Positions 1 to 13,400 of a stretch of 64,000 bases of DNA are shown here, piece by piece. How positions within the stretch are numbered: the stretch's first letter is position 1; each line of letters starts with the position of its first letter. The notes below the pieces were generated by a model, which had not been told where the DNA came from, did no database searches, and was given only the letters and a program-made list of their open reading frames with translations. Both the position numbers and the translations under genes were made by a program. This stretch comes from Owenia fusiformis (taxonomy: Eukaryota > Annelida > Polychaeta > Sabellida > Oweniidae). The DNA is taken from assembly GCA_903813345.2 (NCBI GenBank), contig CAIIXF020000004.1, forward strand, positions 14,887,196-14,951,195, in the 5' to 3' direction.

Positions 1-679
1 TGATATGTAATTTGAGGAATTTATCTGACACATCATGAGAATTCTGGAAAAAGCCTAAAGACCAGGGTTTTTGGTTCTAAATGGGACTATTTTAAGAAAA
101 ATAAATTAAAACATATTGAGGATAAAATAACTTATAAAAAGTAGCAAAGGTCTAAAGAAAGCATGAATGATATAAATTCTAAATGTTTTATAGATTGAGG
201 GCTATAATTTCTGATATAGGTTGACATAAAAGACTTCTTTTTCTGATTTCTTCATTTTTAATTAACAAAATCTGTTTTTAGTGAATTATGACATCACAAA
301 CTCAAATCATCATCAACATTCAAAAAATTTGAAATATGAATAATGACATCTTGTGGTATTGCTACACATGGTTTATCCATCTGATCTTAAGAAACTTTTA
401 AGAATGATGCAATGTCCTATTTTTTATTGCCCACCCTGTAGAAATGCCTTAGTTTAAAGAATATTAGGATCAAGTAAATCCCAATGATTTTACAAAATTT
501 CACTGTAATTACATTTCATTTTGAATTTGCCAAAATATTATGTGTGACCACCAGGAAATGGTGCCATAATTTTTATGACTTACACATTGCAATCAGCAGT
601 TGGTGATTAGTTATGGTCATCTTTATTAACAATTCTTATTACATTTTTAACCATTTCCAGGCAAAGAGAATTTGTCTTG
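1..679 (+). repeat. Intron tract identical to 51661-52339
   Basis: Read line by line, every base from 1 to 679 matches 51661-52339. The first mismatch is at 680, and substitutions are frequent from there on (9 of 88 in the next exon). The tract is intron of centriolin copy A and of copy B. Either recent gene conversion or an assembly join made through this segment would give this pattern. The left limit is unknown because the window starts here. Confidence 0.95.
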
Positions 680-724
680 AAACATTGTTGATGCATATAA
701 TATTAAAACATTTTTTCATATAAG

Positions 725-3700
725 GCATCCCCCATACACCCTGATGTACGTGAGACTTTGAAACAAACAATGGATGCAGAGTTGGCTGATAAATACAGAA
801 GTATCGAGAGAGGTAACAAAACAGTTGTGAAATTTGATATACTTGTATTGAGGCTTAGTATATCTGCATTCATAATGTGAAAGAAAAAGATTTACAATAT
901 CGTATTGAAGTCTCCACTTAACCCATTTTAATCTTCGTTGTAGGATCTGTTTCTAATGGTATGACCCTTTAATGTTCCCTGTTTTATGTAAGTTGGTGAT
1001 CTGTATTAAATGATCCAATTCATATCACCTTTTTTTTTGATCTTCTCGTACTTTAGCCCAAGAGAAGCTGGTCAAGCTACAAGGTGAGCTAGAAGGCACC
1101 CAGTCACAACTCATTCAAGCTACTGAAGAGCTCCAGAAACTTTCCAGCCTCTCTCCAAGGAGAGCTCCTCTCACAGAAACTGATAAAGGAGAGCTTAGGA
1201 ACACACTTGCATCAAAAATGCAAATGGTAAGAGACACATGTTGAAACCATTGTTCAGTAATTTAGTGAACCATTTACTTGTTTTTAGACAAAAGAATATG
1301 TAACCATTATGAACTTGTATAAGTAGAGGTAGTAAGTCACTAGAATCTCACTCATATCCCAAAAAATTAATTTGATATCACATTTTTGCAATCTGCTTTG
1401 AATCATGGATTCACTATAACTAATTTAAAAGTCACATTGCCTCCTTTGATGTTAAATTTATAGGTTTGATTCCTGCTTTTAGATCAGTACTCTGCGAGAC
1501 AACTCTGCCCAGATAGAAGAGGGAATGCTGACTGCCCAGGGAGACATTCAACAGAACAAAGCTGATGTGGCAGAACTAAGAGGTCGTATGCAGAGAACTG
1601 ACAGTCAGGGGTCCCTCTATGTAAGTGAATAAATAAAGCACACATTTTTTCTTAATTTTTGTAGTGATGATTGTCTTTTTTTTATTTTTTTATTTATTTC
1701 TTAAAATCATATTAACATATTTACATAATAATGATAAAGACACCCCAGGGGGTGTATGGCTTATCACAAGCTAGCTAGAACATTTTAAACTTGCATATCA
1801 TTAAGTTGTAATTCTTTATAAATTGTTTTAAATTTAGGTGCATATACTCTTGAATTTACAATGTGTCTTCAAAATTTAAATCAAGTAAGCCAAGCTGGTA
1901 AACAGTATAATTAAAATGTTTAACAGGATATAGTTGAAAGATATAAAATTGATTTATGTACAGAGTGGCCCAAAAAGTGGAACATTTGTAAAAACATCAA
2001 TCCGACAAAAAAACTCTAGATTAAAGCGGAAATAATGTCAGGTATTCTAATCATCATTATATGTAGTTACAATACTACTGAATAAAAAGCAATAAGTTGA
2101 AAATCTTGTTATGTGTTAGTTTTTGTATAATATTGAAAATAAAAATCATAAATTGACCCAGTGACCCAGTTGTCTGTTGGACGGGGCTCGCCATATTTCA
2201 CTCAGAGATCCGGATGTAGACCGGAAGTGTGACGTTTCTGCGACCTGAGCCGCCATCTTGAAAGCATTCACAACAAAGGAAAATGCCTATGTGTTGTGTG
2301 GTAAATTGTTCAAATATTTCCACTGATAGAGCTAGACTTGGGATAAGGACTTTAAAAGAAATGCCTGAACGACAGTACACAGTCGGATGGTGACAGTAAA
2401 ATTAAAATCTTTCGACAGTTAAAACCAGCTGTCGTTGTCGTGGACCGAATCCCCGGGGAATAGAACACATTTAAAACAGTGTCACTTACAATATTTTCTG
2501 AAAAGTTTCATGCACGGCTTTTAACAATCAAAGATTCCTACTTATTATTGTCTTGTTTGTCGTCCTATATCTATCTTGGGGTTGTGTTTTTTCTCCCCAA
2601 TACGGGAAAACATTTTGAATAAAGAATTTTCCAATTCCGCCATCAAATAAGTAGGGTAATCTGCAGCAGTTTCGTTTTTGCTTCAACTCTTCGCGCATGC
2701 CTATTAGTTTGAAATAATTTACAAATGCGCATGTGTTTTTGGAATTAAGCCAATCAAATTATTCATTCTAATACGCATGAACTAGATTCCGAATCAAGAG
2801 GAACTGGCACAGATTGCCTCAAATGCTGAAATCGCTCTTCAAAAGCTCTTCAAAATAGATTGGTGAATAAAAATGAATAACAACTAAAGTTAGAGTGGTT
2901 TATTTAGTTCCATGTCAGGATATTTCAAGTAAGTATTGATTATATAGACGCTTCAGTGATGATGGTTCTAGACACGCGGGGCAAGTTGTTTTGGCTGATT
3001 TTCTCCTCAAACGGCGTAGATTGAACACAATTTTACTTCCGGGTTTACCCACGACAGTTTGCTATCGGCAACAGAAATACATGTAACACTGTCGTTACCG
3101 ACAATGGAATCTCACTGTCGTTCGGGCAGTTGCCATACCATACATATTCTCTCACAAGAAACCAAAGAAAACGGATTCAAGGCGAGCAATCCGGTCCCAA
3201 AAAGAGAACTGAACCAGGCCATGTGCCGGTTAGGTTGACGCCATTTTGAAAAAAACTTTTGAATTGTATCGTATCGTATCGTATGTCTTTAATAGCTTTA
3301 TAACTTAATACCATATTTGTGAAATAAATATAACATACTAGGTCTACGAGCCTTTAAATTGTTTGTTGTCTACTGTAAATACAACAGAAATACACCTCCA
3401 TGGTGATCAAAATGACGAACCTTGCGTCATCGATCACGATCATTCATGACGGGGAATACATTATCAGTTCTGCCTTATATTTATAACAGAGTGTCAAAAA
3501 TCCAATTAATATCTGCCATTCGTCATTTTATTAAATAAAAGATATGAATATGTTTAATCTTCAAGCAAAACGATCGAGAGATAATTGATTGTCAACATAA
3601 AATTAACGCATTTTCCTGTCATGTCGGTAACCAACGTTCATGAGTTGGTCAGTTTTTGGTTTTGATTGGCACTTTGGGAGTTAATTCTTTGAATTGTAAG

Positions 3701-4430
3701 TATTGATGTGAACATGGTCATGTTTTTCTCGAACAGGTGATATCATATTATAGTATGTCAATATGCCAAATACATCGTCAAAATCTTCAAATTGCTCCAT
3801 TTTCTTGTTAAGAAGTTCGTAATATTTTTCAATGTGGCCGCCCCGCTACAATTGCGCATGCGCATTTTTCGGGCCAATCAAAATGCTGGAATTTGTCGAG
3901 TCGTAGTGACGCCGCTCATGAATATTCATAGGTAGGTTATGGCGACCTCCATAATCCAGGTGAAGATCCAATACCTCAAAATTAATTCCAATATATCTGC
4001 CGATGCATTAGAAGATCGTCGCTCATACTCGGGTCATGTTTTTGATTAAAGACTTATTATTCTGATGAATCATAGTTTTTACTTGAGGTTATTATCCCTT
4101 TAATTCAATTTGTAGATTTACATGTATATTGCTTATACTGTGAAGCATAGAATTTGGTTTTATATCATGGGACAATATGGTATTGACTTTATGTGTTATT
4201 AAGCAAGGAAATGTTGCAACACCCTTCGATACATTATTATCTCCATGGAATAAGTTGTTTTATTGAATTTTTCTAGCGAGTGATGAGAGAAGAAATGTCA
4301 GACAAACAACACCAAATAGACACAAGAACTCAAGATTACACAGAGCTCCAAGCACAACTTGAAGATATGTTGAACCATATAGCACAAGAGACAAATGATA
4401 TGAAATCTATAGAAGAACAGTTACGTGATG
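725..4430 (+). CDS. CNTRL: Copy A exons paralogous to copy B (coiled coil)
   Basis: These are the four exons 725-812, 1057-1226, 1483-1620 and 4277-4430. Each has a copy B partner of exactly the same length (88, 170, 138 and 154 bp) at 52385, 52732, 53041 and 58232. The proteins differ at few residues, for example DVRETL versus DVHETL and MDAEL versus MDEEL. The fourth exon ends in KSIEEQLRDG and matches the segment that precedes the ELEGVxxGLQxYL block in vertebrate centriolin. Identical exon lengths with only a few per cent divergence argue that both copies kept selection on the protein at least for some time. Confidence 0.9.
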
Positions 4431-7400
4431 GTAAGTTATCTTAAAATAATGAATGAAAACTACATTTTGTTCTAAGCTAATGATACTGGATTGCAATCTG
4501 ACTTGTTAATAGCATGTAGTATTGAATTCTTTTAAACTTATGTATTGAAATCAGATGCTTTTATCTGGTTTATGTTTGGCTGATAACAACTGACTCCTTA
4601 AAAACTTATTTTATGAAAATGTTTTTTTGCCTCTATCCACATTGCCAAATATTTAATTGATTTGCAATAAACTGATTATTTGATATTTTTGAAAACTTTA
4701 TTCACTTAATTAAAGTACTCTTGACAAATAATTTCAAAATGTTCTTTCTAACTTGAACTGTGGTGTTATAATTCTCTCTCCTCACAAGGTCCTCTAAACT
4801 GTGGTGTGACCAGTTTGCCAGTTCTGGAAAAAGATAATGTTAGAAAAATACATTTGAACAAATCTCTTGTCAAATAAAACCTTTAAATATGAACACTTCT
4901 TTAATACCTTTGAAAAACAATCTCGATAGTGTTCGGCAGATCAGGCAGGTATTGTTGCTCATTGAATTTTCAGACAACAAAGTGTGACTTATTTGAAATT
5001 AACAAAATTTATTCATAGGATTATCAATATTCTTGCATTAAACTTACTTGCAAGCATGTACTGTCATATCACACTGACTCGGAAATGTTACATATTTCTC
5101 CCCATCGTATGCACATATGGGATTATAGATCATTGGACAGGCTGTTGGGCATTCTGGTCTCTCCCGAGATCTCCTTTGTGTATCTTCTGCCGATTCCCTG
5201 GTTGGGACTTGTGCTTTATTCCCTGCTTGAACATATCCTGAAAATGAGAATATATCATATTCATTTTATCAAATTATGTATCATTTTTTAATCAGTAGGT
5301 TTAATTTCATATATACAATCATACAGTGAATAAACAGGGTTGGGGCAAATCACATTCTGGTATTTCATCTTCCAGATTATGATAAGACAAGAAGGTCTAT
5401 CCCTGTCCGGTCTATCCCTAGTTTCTTATGTGCATTGTCTGATCTTCCTGCCAGCTCTTTCCTTTGTATTTGTTGTCTGGTATCTTACCTGTTCTATCGT
5501 GTATCAGTTTTTGTAATCAAGATATGCATCTGAAGTGGCAATTGGGAATTGAGAAACATAATATGAAATTCCCTAATTTGCACTATTTTCCAAATATGGT
5601 CTAAGAATCAAGTCTATAACTGCTCAATTAAAGCCATACAGCAGGTTCAAGCCATGTTAGTAATAATAACATGTGATAAGAGGCACATATTGGTTAACAA
5701 AAAAGCTTACCAATAATACAGGCTAAATAGAATACCCCTAGAAACAAAACCAGTGCTGCTCTGTAGATCATCATTAGAATTATGTTTCTTTCATTTAAAT
5801 TCTGTGTTCTTTGCTATACACCTATTGCTGTTGTCTCCATATGCTCTATTATCCTTGTTTCTCAGATAGTAACACAAATTATCACATTATAAAGGTACTT
5901 ATGTTACATTCATGTCAGCCCTTGCATATAAATCAACGAGTTTCTTGGAAAAAGTACTGACTTTATATTTACACGAACTTTTGATAAAAAAAATGATTGA
6001 TAATGAATGTAAAAACAGGTATGGAGGCCTATAACGTTATATTACTAATTTAAAACACTTGGCATTCTCAATATTCCTTTGGAATTTTTGGAAAGAAGTT
6101 TCTGTACTATGAAGAATTTTAACATCGTATAGAGAAATTTTATGAAGTGATAAGTTTTATTGCTGTATTATATCAAGGATTTAGTAACTCATTAATCAAT
6201 GCCTGAGACTAGTATCACATGACCAGATTTGACCAATCACATCACAAAACAGTGGTCATGTGACTTCCATCAGCCAATTATATTACCATACATCGTGTTA
6301 TTTGACATGTTATCATTTAAATCCCCAAGAAGGTTTCAATTCAATTGTGGTTTGTTTCAAGATTTTTATGATGTCTGCATAAAGGTTGCTATTTAGTAGT
6401 TGTATTAGTATTAATATTTACTATCAATGTGTAGTTAACATAGGCATTCAAGACACACATTACATGTCATTTCTAGACTTCATTTCTAAAAGATTAGGAA
6501 AAATTAGAGCCATGCACTTTAGGGTCACCCTGTATGTTTTGTGAAATTAACAACTTTTCAATTTGGTAAAAGTAAAGGCTTAATTCTCATTAGAATAAAG
6601 TGCTATTTCTTGCAAATGTGGACTTCAAGTGCCTTGATATACTGTCTTCATTAATGTCATATCTATGAATAATTTCACATCACAATTTTGTTATGTATGC
6701 ATAATAAAAGTTAAATCCTCTGTATATTTTTTTGCTCTTCATATTATGGGGAAAATAAAGAAATAAACATTATCACACGGTGCCAACCACGACCATTAAT
6801 CAATGAATATTAGACTGACCAGATGTTTGAAAATCAAGGATTGTGAGTCTCATACTGCGCTGTTTTTCTTGAAACTTGTTCCATTCATTTAGCAAAACAA
6901 AAATGCTTTTCTGTTGTTGCATTGTTTAATTGTACAGAGTCCCGCGTTTAAGCAGCGTTTGGGTCCCCAGCTCTGACAAGCACTTCTCAAAGCCAGGAAC
7001 CCAAACGCAGCTGTATAACAGAAAGGCATTTTTGTTTTGCTTTGAATGGAAATTTGAAGTTTGGCAGGTCTAAAATTCAAATTAACGTTTTTTTTGTGTA
7101 TAGTTGGACCCCTGTTATATGTAATCTAAAAATTTGTGTTTAAATGTACAGAACTCAAAAACATGAAAATATAGGATATACAACTAAATGTAAATGTAAA
7201 CAACTTTTAAAGTTACATAAAATTATATCTGAATGTTCAAAATAACTTATTTCTTAATTTGTGTGGACCCTCTTAAGATTTTGAAATCTTAACAGGGCAA
7301 TAAATAAAAATGTTGTTTTTACACTGCAGTTACCATTTGTAAATGTGTCTTTCTTCAGATAAAAACAAGTGGGCCATAAACAGTTGAACATAATCCACCA

Positions 7401-10400
7401 TGTATTTTTAAAGTTATAAAGGCTATTTTGTCATTTATGAGTCGATGGAAGTTTCCATTTGTGTTTTATAATCTCAACAGACATATACAACAATTTTGGT
7501 GTTAAAATAGTGTCACAATTAACGAAGAGGACTCACTGATGATAAATAATAGCAAGATTCCTAGAATAACTTTATCTTTCTTAAATACTCAAAATTGATA
7601 TTAAGTCAAATGTTTAGGTATAATGAGTGCCTTTAAGACTGGCCTAGATACACCCAAATTCAAGATATATGACTCCTCTTGAATAAGGTGAGGCAATGAT
7701 AAATTGATCAATTAATTAACGTATCCCCTCTTATCAGTTTCAGGCTGTATGTTAACATTTTTGAAAAAAATATCAGTCTGACCCATTGCTGGTGTCTCAC
7801 AAAAATATGATGCTTCGTTGTTGTGAGTCATTTTGATGGCATTAAATAGTTATAATGTGCTAAACTTAAATCTTGCCTATTTCCAGGCAAATCTAATTGA
7901 TTGAATTGAAGATTGTAAGAAGAGGGAATAGGGATTATGTCAACAATATAGGCCAAAATGCCTTAATACAATCAGAATGTTAATCTATATCTTTCTCATT
8001 TTTACTGTATTCCAGGCCTGACAACTCATAATGATGCATAAATTGAATGTAGTATACTTTTCACTTTTAATTCACCTTCAGTTATCCATGTTCCAGGCCA
8101 GGTTGCTCAGAATGATGCCTTGCGCACTGAACTAGAAGGTGTTGTAGGGGGACTCCAGACATATCTCCATGATGTAAAACAGAGGGCAGCCAATCAGAAT
8201 GAAGCATATAATTCACTGCAAATAGAGAAGGATGCATTAGAGGAAAGATTACATAACCTTGAGAAGGAGATGGGCATTATGGATTCGGAGGCTGGAGGTT
8301 ATATGAAATTAAGAGAAGTATGTCTAATGTTTTAAACCTAATAATATTTGATCACAGATTGACTACACATCCTCTGAACGTTGTGGTCCAGACATCATCC
8401 ATCGTGTTTCTTCCTGCATTCTGATGATGCTGAGTACAAAAAATGGACTGTGAACTAAAATGGACTGTGAACTTTGGAAATTATGTTGTTTGAAATCAAC
8501 CATATCATTCTATTGCAATGTGGTTGTAGTGTATGCCCTAAGGGCCGGTCCACTCGTCATTACCAGGTTACTTTTCTCACTACATGTAGGTATAGAAAAA
8601 ACCATTACAGCTGGTCCGTAATTCCATTTTGACCAGCAACTCTCAGATCCTTGGGGCTACATACACTGTGTGGTTACCCTGTGAAGTCAGGAAAATTGTT
8701 AGATGTAAAAACTTATGCATGAAAAGAAAGATGGAACAAGAGGTCTGTATATTATAAACTGTATAAATAAATATATACTACTACTGCCATCTTTCATTCT
8801 GGGCACATTACTCTTGATCATATTAGAGCCAAGTAGTTGTAACATTGATAACATTGATGTATCTGCTGTCTTTTCCTTTTCTATGATAAGTTGTAACATT
8901 GATAACATTGATGTAGCTCCTGTCTTTTCCTTTTCAATCTATGACTGGTGTACTCTTAAACTTGTTCCAGTGTTCCAATGGATATAGGCACTGGACTGCT
9001 GCACCAGCTTTTGGTGGTTCGAATCCCTGTCGTGCCCAATATGTTTTTTCTTTTTTATTTATCTCTGTGCCACAACATTTTATTTAGATATCTTTTTATG
9101 ATGTTTTCTTTTTTTGCTGTGTTCTGTAACAATTTTTGGTCATTTTCCTTTAGGACACTATACCTACACATTGGAGGCATAATCCAAAGACAATTCATCA
9201 AGCCTCGTGGTTATAATAAAATGCTAGGTATTTAATGAAATGGATTTCAATATACTTTTCAGAAATTGCATAACCTTGAAGTATCCTTACATACAAAAGA
9301 TGAAGAAAATCAGATGCTGAAATCACAGCTTGATGAAACACTCTCTGCTGATGCAAACATTGATCGTGACATAAAATTAGCTCAAGAAGAAATTGAGGCT
9401 CTGAGACATAGCCTTAAAGCAGCAGAACAAAAATCAATGGCTGATAAACAAGTTTTGTTAAATAAACTTGAAAATGAACAAAAGAGGGCAGCACATGCTG
9501 TTGATAAACTAAAGCAGGTGGATGTTGGAAAAGATATGATGGGTAACAGAATAAAAGAGCAACTTGAACACATGCAGGTTAGTGAGAAAGTGGTCATATC
9601 AGTGACATCATGAATTAATTAACTTCTGTATACTAATTTGATTTTCCAGACAGCTAACCTAAAGCTAGTGAAAAGAACATTGAGATGCAAGTGTTATTCA
9701 ATAAGTCTACACAAGATTATTTCATTGCCTTAGTTATGTGCTTACATTATGTCAAAGTAATTCCATTATCTTCTGAATAATTCCAGGCAGCTAACACAGA
9801 GCTTCAATCCCAGTTACAAGAAAGAGACAATGAGATCCAAGAGTTACTCAACAAGTCAGCCCAGCCTCAACATATTCAACAGAAACTACAGGACATTATG
9901 GAAAGCATTGATGCAGGCCAGGTGTGTTCAACTAAAAATTAAATCATATTCAAAGCAATGATTCTTTTCCTTATTTTATTTACATATTTATATTGACAAA
10001 ATACACTGATTTCCCAATTTCTGTACAATTTAACACCATTTGGGTCTGCATTTAATTGAGTTGGGGTAATTTTGTATCAGGTGGCTTTAGTTTTACCTTT
10101 TGAGATTAAATTAGAGGTCGATTTAAATTAACAGAATACATTATTTGGCTAACATATAAATAAGATTGCATATTTTTCTCCAGGCACCAGATGAATCCAT
10201 ATTTGAAGAACAAAATGAGGTCAATGAAGCTTTAATGGAGATGCAGCGCCAGCTAGTTGACAAAATATATACTAGCCAGGCAGAAGTGAAGGAAGCTGAG
10301 AAAGAGAAATCAAAGGTATTTTGTCATTTAATGAAATAAATCAAATTAGATTAAATTTGAACTTGTTTATGGTAAGAACATTTCATAAATTAAAAGTATA

Positions 10401-13400
10401 TGTAAAAATGTTTTAGTTTGAGCATGACTGTTTTCTGTTTTAGGCCGAGTCAGAAGTAAGAAAATTGAGAGAACAACTCTCAAAATTGAACCAAGCTAAC
10501 ACCACACAACCTCAACACAACTCAAGCAATGACAATGATGACACAATAGCTCAACTACAAGAGGAAATATCTCAGCTAAAAGATGCCTTGAAACAGTCCA
10601 TGCAAAAACAGACATCTAACCAATCCACTGGTCTACCTAACCACTTCCTTGAGCCTACACCTCGTAGTGACCATACCAGCATTGGTGGCTCACAAAGGGG
10701 ACCTCTGAGTGGCATAGGAGGCTCACAGTGGGGTGCTTTGAGTGATGATTCAGATGTTATTGAAGAGAAGGCCATTTATGAGCAACTGCAGAATGAGTTA
10801 GAAGATCTGAAAAATAGACTTGAAGAGAAGGATAGATTGGCATCAAAACAGGTGAACAAATTCATTTTCATTCATAGATCAACATCTACATGTATTTAAA
10901 TTAATAAATGCAAAGGGGAAAACTGTGCAATCAAAAAATCAGAATGGATCATAAATGAGAACTAGTAACATAAACGCAATGATCTTGTATAAATTGACTT
11001 GTAAAAATGACCAAAGTGGTTCTGCTAACATGCTTTTGAAAATACAGTATAATTTGGAAGGAATTAACAGCTTGTATGAAACTGTTTCTATTGATTTTCA
11101 AGGCAATGAATGCAGAGAATGAGGTGCTCAAATTAAAGAGAGAATTGGATAGAAAAGAACAGGAGTTAAAAAATGCTAGAAGTTTTCATGGCACACAAGC
11201 TAGCCATCCTTCAGTCGATGATCACTATAGAGACGGAGATCACCATGGCAACCAAAATTTTAATGATGGTACCTATGATAGAAGGTCAGGAAAATTATGA
11301 ATATGTGACTGGATCAAAACAGTTACAATTTGACTTAAGTTCTCACTAATAACATTTTTTATGTCACAAGCAAAAGTGGTAATAAATTTATGGTCTCCAA
11401 CTTAAATGCCTTGCTTAATAAAAGTGTAATCCCTAATTCCAGGAATCAAGTACAAAGCAAAGCAACCCAACAAGCCAATCCACAACATCACCATAGCAAC
11501 CAATATGATTACCCTCACAACTCAGGCCAAACCTACCGCAATGGCCACCCTAGTGGACCTCCTAGCTGGGCAACCCAGCCTATTCCCCACCAAAGGGGTG
11601 GTCAGATCCCTCCTGAAGAAGACCCGATAGTTAGGGAGCTACATGGGGAGCTTGAGAAAGCTCAAGATGACATAACAGAACTTGTTCAACTCCTAAAGGA
11701 GAAAGACCACGACTTGCAGGATACAATGGCACAAACAGGAAGGTCAAATCAAATTGTTGGTATGCATCACATCTGTCTAATTCCTATTTATTGTTGTCTT
11801 ATGTTTTAATAATGAGAACACATTTGGGAACACTGATTTTACTATTTTGTGCTTTGTCAAGTCAAACGCTTGTAAAATACAGTTTTGAAATTTACAAACA
11901 TAAATGTTTAGTTGGTCTAGGGCCATCTTGCTCAAGTTCTTGGATGGCCAATATGTTTATATTTTTACAAACTAAATTATTTTTGAATTTTATGTTTCAG
12001 CTGCCAAAGAAGAAGAAATTGAAAGATTGCATGATTTGTTAGAAGATCAGAGAGGGGAGATAGAACGGCTCAATGATATTCTACACAGATTAACTGGAAA
12101 ACCTCCAGGTAATTATTCCAACATGATTCAATTGTTTTCAATGAACAAAATGTTTATACATAAATGTACACATAAAGTATTGAAAGTTTTAAACACTAAA
12201 CATTTATATTCTTATATTTTAGTGAATGTGTAGAAAATTCGCTGTAGGTGTTATTTAACAGTGACATCTATTTAAAACATTATTTTTATCAGATTGTTTT
12301 ATAACAATTTTAAATTTCAGGGACAGATAAGGATGCTGAGATTCAGCAATTACGTCATGATATTTCACGTCTTCGTGACCATGTGGCTCCCTCTATAAGC
12401 AGTGATAACCATGACAACAGAGTTCCAAATGGGTACCATGGTAATGGTGCTCCAAGAGAGAGGCAGGTGCATTTTAATCCATCAGTACAAATACAACCTG
12501 ATGAAAACAATCAAGTGCCATACAACCTTCCGTCCACAAGAGATTTATCCCAAGTGGGAGTGAATGGAAGAGCCTATAATTCACAGGGAGGCAATTTCTT
12601 TAGTGGAACAGCAAGTATAGATGGCCCTTATAGACCATATGATGGAACCAATGCCCCGATACCACAGGATATGGGGCAAGCAACAGCAAATGTAGGACAC
12701 ATGGCATCCAATATGGAACATATGGCTTCAAATAGTAATCAAATTCCTGCAGGAACAGGTGGTACTTATACTGGAAAAGTGAATTCAAATATGGGACAAC
12801 CAACTTCAAATATGGTCCAAATGCCAGCTACTATGAGTCAAATGACATCTCATATGCCAAACATTCCAAATATTCAAATCCCTGTAACATTCAGTCAGAT
12901 TCCTACAACACACATTCCTTCAGTACATTCCAGTGTCGTTCCTACCATCATTCAACAAGGAGCTCCATTCCCTGCTGTATCCCAAGTAGCTCTGACCACT
13001 GCTGTCACACAGCAAGGAGCTCCACCAGCTGTTGTCACTCAACATGTAGCTCCACCTACTACTGTCACTCAACAAGTGGTTCCACCTCCTACTGTGCAAC
13101 AAGTACCTTTGACCACTGAGGGTCTCCCTGTAACAGATGATGGCCTCTATTGTAATGTGCCAGAACATCATGAACTAGTAGGTTATCGTTCTTAAAAAAA
13201 TTAGGCCTAACAACTTAGTATTTATTCACTCTTTTATTTCTTACTGAAAATATTAGACATTTTAATTTAAGAAAAACTTAAATCACTTGAAAACTTAATC
13301 ATAACTTGGATCATGAATTAATTTAGGGGTTTTAAAGATAATGCATTCATTTATTTCTAGGAGGATTATGTGAGTGAACTACAAGACAAGATTAAATTAC

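Larger units (their letters stand above)
1621..4276 (+). other. Copy A intron with inserted GC-richer block
   Basis: This intron is 2.66 kb. The copy B counterpart (53179-58231) has quite different contents. About 2150-4000 is visibly richer in C, G and CpG than the surrounding AT-rich DNA and holds the promoter-like sites and the THAP-like first exon listed separately. A lone TIR-like end (GTGGCCCAAAAAGTGGAACA, about 1965-1985) resembles the ends at 54989 and 57538. A short (GTATC)n run lies near 3267-3285. Confidence 0.6.

Noticed and set aside
3267-3285. (GTATC)n as a telomere-like repeat
   Set aside because: Only about four units, so a simple microsatellite.
8964-9043. Functional tRNA gene
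   Set aside because: The B box is perfect, but the acceptor and T stems do not pair. Listed only as tRNA-like.
13178-13195. Centriolin copy A ending at the TAA after GYRS
   Set aside because: The donor GTAGGT at 13178 joins HHEL to EDYVSELQDKI exactly as in the vertebrate protein, so the frame goes on.
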